Positions 51,055-64,000 of a DNA stretch of 64,000 bases are shown here, in pieces. This DNA is from Xiphias gladius (taxonomy: Eukaryota; Chordata; Actinopteri; Istiophoriformes; Xiphiidae): positions 6,299,760 to 6,363,759 of the forward strand of contig NC_053405.1 of the NCBI RefSeq assembly GCF_016859285.1, in the 5' to 3' direction. The translations under genes were made by a program, and so were the position numbers. A model generated the notes under the pieces. It made no database searches, had not been told where the DNA came from, and saw only the letters and a program-made list of their open reading frames with translations. The stretch's first letter is position 1. Every line of letters starts with the position of its first letter.

Positions 51055-51471
51055 TCACAGGTCGGATCTCCTCTCGATGCTGAGCAGCTCCACCTCGAAG
51101 ATGAGCGTCGCTCCGCCGGGGATCTTCGGGGGAGCTCCCCGGTCTCCGTAGCCCAGCTCCGAGGGGATGACCAGCTTCCTCTTTTCGCCCTCGCACATGC
51201 CCAGCAGGCCCTGGTCCCAGCCTTTGATCACCTGCCCGGTGCCCAGGGTGAAGGTGAAGGGCCTGTCGCGGGGAATGCTGCTGTCGAACTCCGTGCCGTC
51301 CTCCAGCTTGCCCGTGTAGTGCATGTTGAGCACGTCCCCCTTGCGCGACTTGATGGGGCAGTTGTCCACTCGCTTCTTGATGCCGATCTGCAGCTTCTTC
51401 TTCTCGGCTCCGCTCACCGCCGCCGGGCCCAGGGACAGCACCGTCACCGCGAACAGCAAAAGAACCCGCAT
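51055..51471 (-). CDS. fkbp2: ER-luminal FK506-binding protein 2 (FKBP13), intronless copy
   Basis: FKBP2 is a peptidyl-prolyl cis-trans isomerase of the ER lumen, inhibited by FK506 and rapamycin, that assists folding of secretory proteins. One uninterrupted frame encodes 138 residues. A signal peptide ([15 protein letters not shown], about 1-21) is followed by the FKBP domain (about 30-133). Family signatures are [57 protein letters not shown] and [11 protein letters not shown]. The C-terminus is RSDL, a plausible ER-retrieval variant of the RTEL I recall in human. The start was chosen because the signal peptide begins there; upstream in-frame sequence looks like 5' leader. Human FKBP2 is split into several exons, so the absence of introns here suggests a retrocopy or intron loss. 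The CDS is strongly GC-rich with C/G third positions, unlike its flanks. It lies between ncbp2 and ncbp2as2, and a mobile-element remnant begins about 20-25 bases after the stop. Confidence 0.93.
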   Translation of the reverse strand: MRVLLLFAVTVLSLGPAAVSGAEKKKLQIGIKKRVDNCPIKSRKGDVLNMHYTGKLEDGTEFDSSIPRDRPFTFTLGTGQVIKGWDQGLLGMCEGEKRKLVIPSELGYGDRGAPPKIPGGATLIFEVELLSIERRSDL

Positions 51472-51720
51472 GGCCGCAGTCCGGTCAGTCCCAGTTTTCA
51501 CACTCGTGTTCGCGGTGCAGTTCGGAGACTTCGCTCGGCGCTCGGCGAGAAAAATCTGGGGGGGGGACGAGGAAGGGAAATGAGCTGGGAAATCTGTTGC
51601 CGGAAGCGGATGTACGTAAGACGCGACCGGGGGCAGTTCACCGGCCGGTGTTGCCAGAAAAAGCGTCCGGAGAGACGTCTGCTTCGAAGTTGGCTTCGGA
51701 TTCGTACCTTTTAGTTCAGA
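51472..51720 (-). promoter_or_regulatory. GC-rich leader and likely promoter of fkbp2
   Basis: The sequence just upstream of the fkbp2 start stays GC-rich and rich in CpG (for example CGCTCGGCGCTCGGCGAG on the plus strand), then becomes AT-rich beyond about 51,720. This fits a small CpG-island promoter and 5' leader. No TATA box is obvious and the start of transcription cannot be placed. Confidence 0.45.
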
Positions 51721-52060
51721 TCCGAAAACCAATAACGGGGCAAGATCACCGATATCTATACTTATTTCTTGCTAAAAGCAGCTAATATGTCAGGATTCAC
51801 GAGCTCAATGCGTTATTAACAAGCTACTACTGAATATATTTAAATTAACACCAAATAATTTGCCAAATATGAGGCGTTTCTTTTATACTACTTTCTGTTA
51901 ATCGCTGAATCCCCTTGAATGTTTAAACACAGGACACTTTCTAAAGCGAAATGACAAATGCCCCAAAGCGAGACTTCATATCAGTAGTACTGATCATTTG
52001 GGGACAAGTCTAGTTCACAGACTGGGGTCGTGGGGAAGGATTTGTGCGTTGAAACTTAAA

Positions 52061-52719
52061 CAGTGGTGAAGAAGCAGTCAAAACTTTTAACGTAAAAGTA
52101 GTGATGCCGTAGTGTAGAAATACCCTGTTATGAGTAAAAGTCCTGCATTCAAAAATGCAGAAGTATTGGCATCAAAATATACCATACTTTAAGTGCCTGA
52201 AGTAAAACTACTCATCGTGCAGAATGGCCCATTTTGGAATAATGTGTATTTTATTATCGGATTGTAATTATTGATGCATTAATGTGTAAGCATCCCTTTA
52301 ATGTTGCAGTTTGTGAAAGTGGAGCTAATTTTAACTACTTTATATACTGAGGTTGTTCCCAACCTCTTTGCTTCCTATAAAAACAATCTGTTTCTAGTTT
52401 GGGTCCGCTGACAAGTTTCAAACAGTTATGAGCTGTTGGCGAGTGATTTCCTGTCACTTCCATGAAACTTCAGACGGTTAGACTTCCGAGGAGGTAAAAA
52501 GGACCCAATATTTCACAACAAAAGTAAAGATTAGAAAAAGGCCCAGATACATTTATGTATCAGAGCTTTGTTATTTAAATTTAGCTTCTGACCCTTTGGA
52601 AGGGCCTGACCCCTGGGTTCGGAAACCAGTGAATCCAACTACTAAACTTTGTATAAAGTGTTTAACATTGTTTTACTGACACTTCCCCCTATAGGATCTG
52701 GATACTTTATCCACCACTG
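52061..52719. mobile_element. Non-autonomous DNA transposon with CAGTGGTG inverted ends
   Basis: The element starts CAGTGGTGAAGAAG and ends TTATCCACCACTG, giving perfect 8-base terminal inverted repeats (CAGTGGTG/CACCACTG). The interior has the teleost family words AAAAGTCCTGCATTCAAAAA and CAGAATGGCCCATTTTGGAA. No clear target-site duplication and no transposase, so it is a MITE-like copy, probably hAT-related. Confidence 0.75.
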
Positions 52720-53667
52720 ATGACACCTGTGAAAATTCAGTCCGGAAAAAAGCTAGGCGGAAAGAAGGAAACTGGTTTCAAAATTAAAGGAAGCAAAGTA
52801 TAAAATAACCTCCTTAAGCTTCTCCTCAAAGTGAGTTCTAAATGTACAAAAAGGAAATTCTTTCTCATAAAAATCAAGAGATACATGAAACGGGAAATAG
52901 TTGTAATGCCCGCACTATAAGTCAGACACCGACGACAGCTCTCGCCTTCTCCCAATTGCTCAGCCCTTGTATGTTAGCAAACTAACTGCCGGCCACATGT
53001 ATGAAAGCATCACAACCAGAAATAGTGTTGAGACCTCACTTGAGTTCTCTGTGACAGAGTTTATCTTCAAGCAGTGCCGGTGGTTTTCCCTCGGAGCTTA
53101 CCGTAGCCCCTTGCACTCGCTGCTGACACCTTTCAGTGCTACAAACATATACAAACTGCTCAAACTCCACTCGACTGCTGCCGATACCAGCTCTCATACA
53201 AACTTGTTACACGACTTTCAGTGACTGTTGGTGTTAACAGTTGTTTTTCATTTTGACTTGAATACTTCTCGTCGTCTCCCGCTACTGTCATGATACGACA
53301 TATATGCTACTCAGTAGAGTTTTGTTTTACCGTAAAAATACACACATTGCATCAACACAATTATCACAGTAAGTTAAGTAAAAACATTGATTGAACAAGT
53401 TATCAGCTTTATGTAGCCCTCTGCTTAATATTTCGGGAAGATAATGAAGCATATTGTTTTACTTCCACATGGATACCAACATATTAAGGTAGAGTGTCAC
53501 TATTGTGGCCTGAAAGGCGGCAACACCCAGTCCTGGAAAACTCAGAATACTTGAACTACTTGACACATATAGAGGTTCCCACCAAGGATATACCAAGGGT
53601 AAACAAGACTAGGTCAAAACCTAGTATAGGGCTGGTCCGCCCTTTATCTGTTTGCTTCTCTCCAACT

Positions 53668-53944
53668 GTCTGTACTCTCATATCCAGTATTTTAATACAG
53701 CTGAATTCTGGGGCAATAGTGGCGACTGTCTTCCACGGAAAGTTGCTAAGGTTTGTCCAAAAGGTAACTAGATTTGTCGCAAGGTACTCTTGTGGGGAAA
53801 AGTTGTCTGTGTCTGTACTCTCATATCCAGTATTTTAATACAGCTGAATCCTGGGGCAATACTGGTGACTGTCTTCTACGGAAAGTTGCTAAGGTTTGTC
53901 CAAAAGGTAACTAGATTTGTCGCAAGGTACTCTTGTGAGGAGAA
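53668..53944 (+). repeat. Tandem duplication, two units of about 143 bases
   Basis: The block starting TGTCTGTACTCTCATATCCA occurs at about 53,668 and again at about 53,811. The units share long identical runs such as CCAGTATTTTAATACAGCTG and AAAAGGTAACTAGATTTGTC. They differ at only a few bases, so the duplication is fairly recent. Confidence 0.85.
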
Positions 53945-54130
53945 GTCGCTAAAGGGGTGTGAAAAGTCTGTAAATCTAGCGACAAAGAGGCCAAGTTGGC
54001 AACACTGCCAGTTAAAGCCCCCCCCCTACCGATGATCCAATAGAAACCGTTTGACCCAATTCGTCTTTAAAGTGCACTGGCCAATGGGGAAACTCCAACA
54101 CTTGGCCGGCTGACCAATGGTGTAACTTTA
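53945..54130 (+). repeat. Dispersed repeat shared with 18.9 kb, next to the ncbp2as2 promoter
   Basis: GTGTGAAAAGTCTGTAAATC, GCCAAGTTGGCAACACTGCC and GGGGAAACTCCAACACTTGG are near copies of sequence at 18,950-19,100. The segment carries the CCAAT boxes described for the ncbp2as2 promoter. Confidence 0.75.
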
Positions 54131-54390
54131 TCACTCCTGCGCTCAGTCGCTCGCTCGGTCGCTCAGGGACATTCGGGGTTACGGGGCTGCCCCCGCTGTC
54201 GCGGTCCAGCCAGGAAACAGCGGAACATCCCCGGAATCTAATGCGCCCGAGTCCTGTCATTACCACTTGTGGCCGCTGCTCACTAAAAGTTAGTCTCGCT
54301 GTAACTCGCGAATGTGAGGCCAACTTCAGCCTCCCTCCACTGCCTGTTATGTCATCCATCGCTGCCTAGCGGTCACCTGGTTCAGCCGGA
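54030..54390 (+). promoter_or_regulatory. ncbp2as2: Promoter and first leader exon of ncbp2as2, with three CCAAT boxes
   Basis: Three plus-strand CCAAT motifs lie at 54037-54041, 54081-54085 and 54114-54118, followed by a GC-rich CpG-containing stretch (54130-54390) that ends at the putative donor. CCAAT clusters spaced by roughly three to four helical turns suit NF-Y-driven TATA-less promoters. The CCAAT-bearing part is similar to a dispersed repeat also seen at 18,860-19,115. Confidence 0.5.
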
Positions 54391-54519
54391 GTAAGTCAAC
54401 TTTGTATTTGTGTAGTAACTGAAATTTACACTGCAACCGCAGCCTATTTGCCAGTATAAATTACCGTCGATGAGCTTTAATCTGCGGCTGAGTAACGTTA
54501 AACGTTGGTGTCTTTACAG
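54391..54519 (+). other. ncbp2as2: Probable 5'UTR intron of ncbp2as2
   Basis: A strong donor, CCGGA followed by GTAAGT, at 54391 pairs with a pyrimidine-rich acceptor TGTCTTTACAG ending at 54519. This would remove a 129-base intron from the leader, about 80 bases before the start codon. It is inferred from the motifs only. Confidence 0.55.
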
Positions 54520-54597
54520 GGCTGAGATACACGAGAGTTGGACGGGACTGCTAACTTAGCTGGCTTAGCTAGCATAGCACATTCAACGCTCGACAAA

Positions 54598-54903
54598 ATG
54601 CTCGCTCGCATGTTGTATTCCCTCATCAACAACCTCCACGTCGTCGAGAAGTTGGCCGAGTCGCGTCCGATTCGCAGGGCGGCCCAGATCACCGCCTACG
54701 CCATCACCAAGGCTCAGATAGCCGGCCGGGACGCGTCGGAGCGGGTCATGCGGTCCCAGACGCTGCGGCAGGTCCGGGAGGAGGCCGGCAGAGTCCCCGG
54801 CGACCTGGGGGAGGTGGGCGGCCGCCTCAGGAGAGTCCGAGAGACATTTGTGAAAGAAGTGAAGGAAGGCTGGAAGGACGGCTCCAGACAAATTAAGAAA
54901 TAA
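54598..54903 (+). CDS. ncbp2as2: NCBP2AS2-type microprotein (homologue of human NCBP2AS2/KRASIM)
   Basis: A 101-residue protein beginning [20 protein letters not shown]. The diagnostic core is [20 protein letters not shown] followed by AGRDASERV, matching my recollection of [21 protein letters not shown] with GQDAARRL in human NCBP2AS2. The N-terminus is a short amphipathic/hydrophobic segment. The C-terminal half is basic and likely helical, ending DGSRQIKK. In human the gene is divergent from NCBP2 and encodes a small protein reported to affect RAS signalling and angiogenic responses; its molecular role is not settled. The ATG at 54598 is chosen because the protein alignment begins there. 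The upstream in-frame codons contain no ATG. The coding region is a single exon, and a probable 5'UTR intron precedes it (54391-54519). AATAAA is found at 55708-55713. Confidence 0.9.
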   Translation: [101 protein letters not shown]

Positions 54904-55707
54904 AGCGGACGGACTGGCAGTAGGATGTTAAAGGCATTGGGATTTTACTGATAACAAAACTTTGTTGTTACTGACAGGCTGACAACATCTCATGTGTTTG
55001 TTTTTGTTTTAAATGTCATCAGACTGTCTATTGGAAAAACCAGTTGAACACAGAAGACTTGTGTGAACAACCCGCCTCAGCAATGCACGACAACAATCTG
55101 CTGGCCACCTGAAACCATCAGAAAGTGGCTCCATGCTGGACCGGGATCAGTTCACAGTCAGGAATGGTGCTCGTCAACAATGTGGTTAGGTCTACACTTA
55201 CCTGTAATCTCTGGCCAGATAGTTTATGATAAACTGTGGGTAAGCAAATTCACTGTGTTCACGTGTCTGACAGCACATGGAGTTTTGACGTGTGCACTTC
55301 TCTCAGGGAGCCTGTGGGAAAAGTAGGGACTGTCTTGGAAAATTACAGGTTCGAGGTTTGGATTAGTGAGGAAAGGTTAAGTGCACTTTTGCTAAAGTAA
55401 GCTGACAATTCAGTCTTCTCAACAAAGAACAGACCTCTTGAGCTGCCTCTTATTAATAGCCTCTTCACATTAATCTATGAACAAAACCACACAGTGATGT
55501 CCTGACAAAAGTACTGTCTTCTTCTTTTCTCCGTGTACCTCCACTGACGTGCACTCATGCAACTATGACACCAATCCTGCCGAAGACCTTGTTTTGATAC
55601 GCACATTAAGTCGTCACTTGAAATCCTTTTATCGGCTGAATATGTGTATATATAGAGGGATGTGGTATGTGAAGACAATGAATTTACCATTTCGTTCTGA
55701 CCATGGA

Positions 55708-55713
55708 AATAAA
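55708..55713 (+). terminator. ncbp2as2: AATAAA polyadenylation signal, probably of ncbp2as2
   Basis: A canonical AATAAA hexamer about 0.8 kb after the ncbp2as2 stop codon, with T-rich sequence some 50 bases beyond. No other gene on this strand is seen nearby. Confidence 0.5.
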
Positions 55714-56999
55714 GATTATAATTTATAACACAGCACTTTGACTGCTAGACTGTGTCAAGTTGATATCATTTGCCACAGGGGACGTTGAGGGGGAAAAATA
55801 GTGTGTAAGGAAAAGGTTTAGATAGCTGTATAATAAAATTAAATTTTTCTAGTCCAAATGAAGCTCCTGAGGTGGGCTGTTTTCTGATAATCCAGTTGCA
55901 ATCTAGTGAACCTGAAAAATCGGACTTCAGAGTCTCCCACCACTCAAAAATATGTTTTGGGATTTGACCCTTCATCGTGCAGAATGATGTATCCGCAGAG
56001 TTTGACGCTGTTCTCACATTAAACTGTTGATAGCGGGAAAGTTTCTCTGTGCTCACCTCAAATTTCAGTCTAAGAAGCGTAGCAGTATTGTGGGATATCA
56101 CAACTACTTTTGAAGCCGTACACGGTCTACTATGCAAAATTCACATTACACAAGTGCGATGTGGAAAACTGAAGCTTCCAGTGCACGTACTGTGAATGGA
56201 TTTGCATATTCATAGATTCTGTATTTTATAATGAGGGAGAAGGAGGGAATGTGCTTTTAAGAATTAAAAAAAAAAAAGGAAAACATCATTTTAGTGGGAA
56301 AACCATATCAGAGACTAATTTGTAATTAATGCAGTGTTTTAAAACTTTTCTGTCAATGTTTTTGTTTTTTTTTAAACTAGTGACAAATCTTCATCTGCTA
56401 CAGCAGATTCATAAAGACTCGAGTTCACAGTTCAAACTCATAGTTCCTTTGCTTTCGCAACTCTGGCAGGAGAATGGCAGAGATTAATTTACAGCATAAT
56501 TTAAGTAGAGATAACAACACGGGACGTTTTATTCCTTCCTGTGAGATATGGTCACTGCAGTGGCAAAAGCAGATTCAGCTGGTTGTGGTTGGTACTACTA
56601 TTAAATGTCATACACTTGCACACATGTACACAAGTCGAGTCGACAGAGGTGGACCGAAGATTTGGCCTTGGCCCAGTTACTGTGCAATGATTGGTTTCAC
56701 CTTTGAAAAATCCAAAAGACCCCAAAAATATTGGGTCAATTTTCTTTCCTGAAGTCAAACAAAATCCTTTTTATAATAAATGTAATTGAATCTTGCTTTT
56801 GAAGTTTTTTTTTTTTTAATCTTTCTTGATATTGCAAGACATTTACATAATCTCCTGTTCAATTTAAGGCATCCAGGCAAATGCAAATTCATTCCTCCAA
56901 TATTTGACCCATCCTTTGGCCTCGACCCAATTACTGTATATTGTGCTGTTACTTAAAAGTGCAATTAACAAAAAAAATTAATTTTTTTATGTAATTTTT

Positions 57000-57210
57000 C
57001 AAGCAAACATTTGATGGTTTCAGCTTTTCAGATGTGATCATTTGCTGCTTTTCCTTGTCATAGCATCTTAGAGAATTGAATATCTTCCGCCTGTTGGTCG
57101 GACAAAACAAAACGTGCTCATGGCAAGACTTGTAATTTCTGTTGTAATACAGATTAATTAAGAAAATACCAGGGAGTTTATGAAAATAATCGTAAGTTAC
57201 AGCTGTATTT
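57000..57210. repeat. Degenerate copy of the 46.3 kb repeat family
   Basis: TTCAGATGTGATCATTTGCT, TTGGTCGGACAAAACAAAAC and GAAAATAATCGTAAGTTACA follow the same order as the family at 46,290-46,680, with many changes. Confidence 0.5.
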
Positions 57211-58659
57211 TTACTTCATTAAAACAAAACAACAACAAAAAAAAGATTTCATCATTTGATCATGAGATGAGATCCGATTTTTTTCAGTTCTTCTGATGCA
57301 AATTGAAATAAAACGTTTCTAGTAGCTGTGGGATGGGTTAAAGGCCTGTTATAGAACTCCTACATGACAAAGATCCTCAAATGACAACTTCATCAGAGGT
57401 GAGAAACTGTGGAAAGTTAAGATATATAATAACAATAATAACACGACAAGTATTCAAAAATAATAGATCAACAGCATACATACTGCAGCATCTAACTTTA
57501 TTTCATTTGAAAAAGCACAGAAAACAGCTTTATGTATTAATACTTATGCAGACGCACTGGCCTGGCAACTAAATATTAGTTACATGTGACGTCATTTCGC
57601 ATAGAAATAAATCTCTATAAAGAGGAAGAGAAGGCATTAGTTTCTGACGGTATGAGTCAGTACATATACACTGATATGGCACCTGAACTTCATATAAAAA
57701 TAGATCTCTCAACACAGGAAAATACACATCCAATCAACAATTTTAAAACCGGAAACAGCATCAAGCAGCAGGAATGGCAGTAGGTATGACAAGAACTGGG
57801 TAGTTAGAGTTACAAAGAGACACTTCTGGAGTGATGAGAGCAGATTTTTAGTCTAGTATTGAGAATTATTGTCTTTTAACTGTATTGCATTTTGTTCTAC
57901 ACCTTTTCTTCACTGGGAAATTGAAGTGAAACCAGTATTCAAAGCCTGTGGTCTTCCTTCAACTGACACAAACTCTTCTTTGACTTTCACTCTCCAGCAC
58001 AAAACACAGGGTGTTTTCTTCACGGTCTCCCCAAACCAGCGTGTAAGAGTTACTCGCTCCATGTGTGTCGAAACATATAAACTGAAATGCTTAAAAGGTT
58101 TGAAAAAGTGGTGACTATCTGCCGATAACGTTGTTCCATTCCAGAAGTATCAGATTAGTAACAAAAATAAGACAAAAGCTAAAAAAATTATACAGCAAAA
58201 GATTTAAATGCTCGGATGCAGTTAAAAATTAAATCAGATTTGAAGGCATTTGAGGAGAATACATGAAGCTGACAGACCATGTCACTCATTATCACGCCAT
58301 CCCCAGCACAGCTCTGTGTGGAGGCAGCACTAGTGCACATTCGCTAACATGGCATTAGCTAATATTAAAAACAGCCCGGACTGAGAAAAAGGTTGGTCCA
58401 TCAGTAGCACTCACAGAGCCAGTGGCAGCAGAGCACAACAACAGTCTGACTGCGATATTCACGTGAATCCTTCGCTACTGGGGAAGCTGACCTGGGATCA
58501 GTCACAGCAGGTTAGCGTCCTTGAAGGTACCAGGAGAAGTGGTTTGGTGCGTGTTTGTCTTAACAAGAAACAGGATGTTCAGGCTGTCTCAGTGAGTTGA
58601 TGTGAATATTAATGAATTGGAAAGTAAACCTCCTACCCATTTTAGTTTAGCTTATGCGC

Positions 58660-59000
58660 CTTAGGTTAAAGGGTCAGTCCACCCAAATAACAAAAAAACA
58701 TATTTTCTCACTTACCTCTAGTAGGTATGTAAGTTTTGCTGTTATTTGTCCAGGTTTGTACCCACCCCAATACAATGGATGTACTGCAGATGGAATTTTG
58801 TTTATGGCGCTCACATCCTTGAAAAGCTAAAATTACAAATTCAAGAGCATTTATTCTTCACAGATTTTTCTGGATAATCCCCAGTCACTGTTAACTATTT
58901 TGACTGGAACTACTTTAACTAATACTACTAATACTACTTCTTACTAATTCCCTATAAAAACTACTGAGAGTGTGTTCTGTGGATTATCCAAAGTAATGGG
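58660..59000. repeat. Teleost interspersed repeat
   Basis: It starts GGGTCAGTCCACCCAAATAA and runs through CATATTTTCTCACTTACCTC and TTTGTCCAGGTTTGTACCCA, matching a common fish family. Right end approximate. Confidence 0.5.
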
Positions 59001-60044
59001 AAGAAGTAAGGTATCCTTTTCAATGCTGCGAGCTCCACAAATGTTTTGTTTCATCTTTGTATCGAGGTGGAGGCAGAAATCTCAAAGACAGAAATATCAA
59101 AGCTTGGACAAATTAAACCAATCTGCATGTCTAGATACAACAAGATGTAATTGGTAAAATATGTTGTAATATGTACTGTATATATGCCCCCAAAAGTATT
59201 TTGTATATGTCCCTGACTGAAAGATACATTAGTGGAAAGTTTTCTCCCGTTACAGGAAAAGTAAAAGGGTTTGACTTGAACTGCCAAGCAAGGCAACATC
59301 ATCGAAAGAGCATCTCTCATCTCATGGGACCCTTAGGGACAAAACAGGTCCACGTCACTGAAGTCAAACCTGGGCTTTTACAAGATATGCAGTTCAAGTG
59401 ATCTTCATCGGATTAGGGTTTTCTGTGAGGTAAACCAGAAGTTTAAAAAGTTATCATTGGCTCACGTGAGGCTAAACATCAGATTGTCTGCTCTTTGCAA
59501 AACAAGCTTTGGCGAGACAGAGGGGCACTACCCACTAGAGCAATGTAACAGGTGGCAGCATATGCACTGATATGGCAGTTCACCTTCAGTAAATAAAGTG
59601 GTAGCAACACCTTCCGTCCTCATGTCTGGTTCACACTGGCTGAAAGTCCTTTTTCTTCTCTGCCACAAAAGACAAGTCCTTCATTTTCTTCAGCAGTAGC
59701 ATCATTCAAATCCAACGGCAGTTCCCACATTCGATCCACTCATAAATTAAAATATCGTACAATCAGGTAGAAATTATGCAATCTTAAGATAAAAAAACAT
59801 TCTTGGATAGAAGGAGAGGGTCTCCAGAAGAGCAGGGCTAAACTTGACTGGACTGGACTAAGGCTACGGTAGGTCATTTGATTGGACGGCAATCAAGAAG
59901 GCTAACATCTGAAGATTCATGTGTGAAAAGTGGTGAAAGATAAAGGGACAGAAGAGGCAGACATGGAGAGAGGAAGGGAAGGATACAGGAAATGTATAAG
60001 GGTAAAAAGGATGGGAAAAAAGGGGGGGGGGTCATATTGTGCCT

Positions 60045-63998
<3,954 letters not shown>

Positions 63999-64000
63999 AA

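Larger units (their letters stand above)
55740..60044. other. Intergenic region between ncbp2as2 and meltf
   Basis: Convergent gap between the plus-strand ncbp2as2 and the minus-strand meltf. It must include the meltf 3'UTR; minus-strand AATAAA hexamers occur near 58,850 and 57,495, and the true one is unknown. The rest is AT-rich with the repeats listed. Confidence 0.55.

Overview
The window looks like vertebrate nuclear DNA, most likely from a teleost fish. Genes are split by GT-AG introns, most of the sequence is AT-rich and non-coding, and several interspersed repeats match patterns I recognise from ray-finned fish genomes. These include hAT/MITE-like families with CAGTGGTG ends, decayed Tc1-like elements and long (CA)n tracts. 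The recognisable proteins are closest to what I recall of fish orthologues. Species cannot be fixed from the sequence alone. I see no bacterial operons, CRISPR arrays, phage genes or viral genes.

Positions 1 to about 42,000 are gene-poor. They hold repeats, simple sequence and long unique AT-rich stretches. Two things stand out. One is a GC-rich minus-strand first coding exon with a signal peptide (15,426-15,510), whose gene must continue to the left and which I cannot name. The other is an intact tRNA-Pro(CGG) gene (41,321-41,392).

Positions 42,000 to 64,000 carry the gene cluster. ncbp2 (nuclear cap-binding subunit CBP20) lies on the minus strand in five coding exons, including one intron with clear U12-type signals. 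An intronless fkbp2 (ER-luminal FKBP13 prolyl isomerase) follows on the minus strand. ncbp2as2, a conserved microprotein gene, lies on the plus strand. The last six coding exons of meltf (melanotransferrin) lie on the minus strand and run off the right edge. As I recall, NCBP2, NCBP2AS2 and MELTF are neighbours on human 3q29, so this is a conserved block. In human, NCBP2 and NCBP2AS2 share a head-to-head promoter. Here they keep that orientation but are about 7 kb apart, with fkbp2 and several mobile-element remnants between them.

The gene products act in different places: nuclear mRNA cap binding (ncbp2), protein folding in the ER lumen (fkbp2), a small basic microprotein (ncbp2as2) and a GPI-anchored cell-surface transferrin (meltf). 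They do not form one pathway; the clustering is syntenic. I did not find a new biological system. The best leads are the rearranged ncbp2/ncbp2as2 promoter region, the intronless fkbp2, a repeat-derived CCAAT-rich segment upstream of ncbp2as2, and meltf C-lobe residues that seem better preserved than in human.
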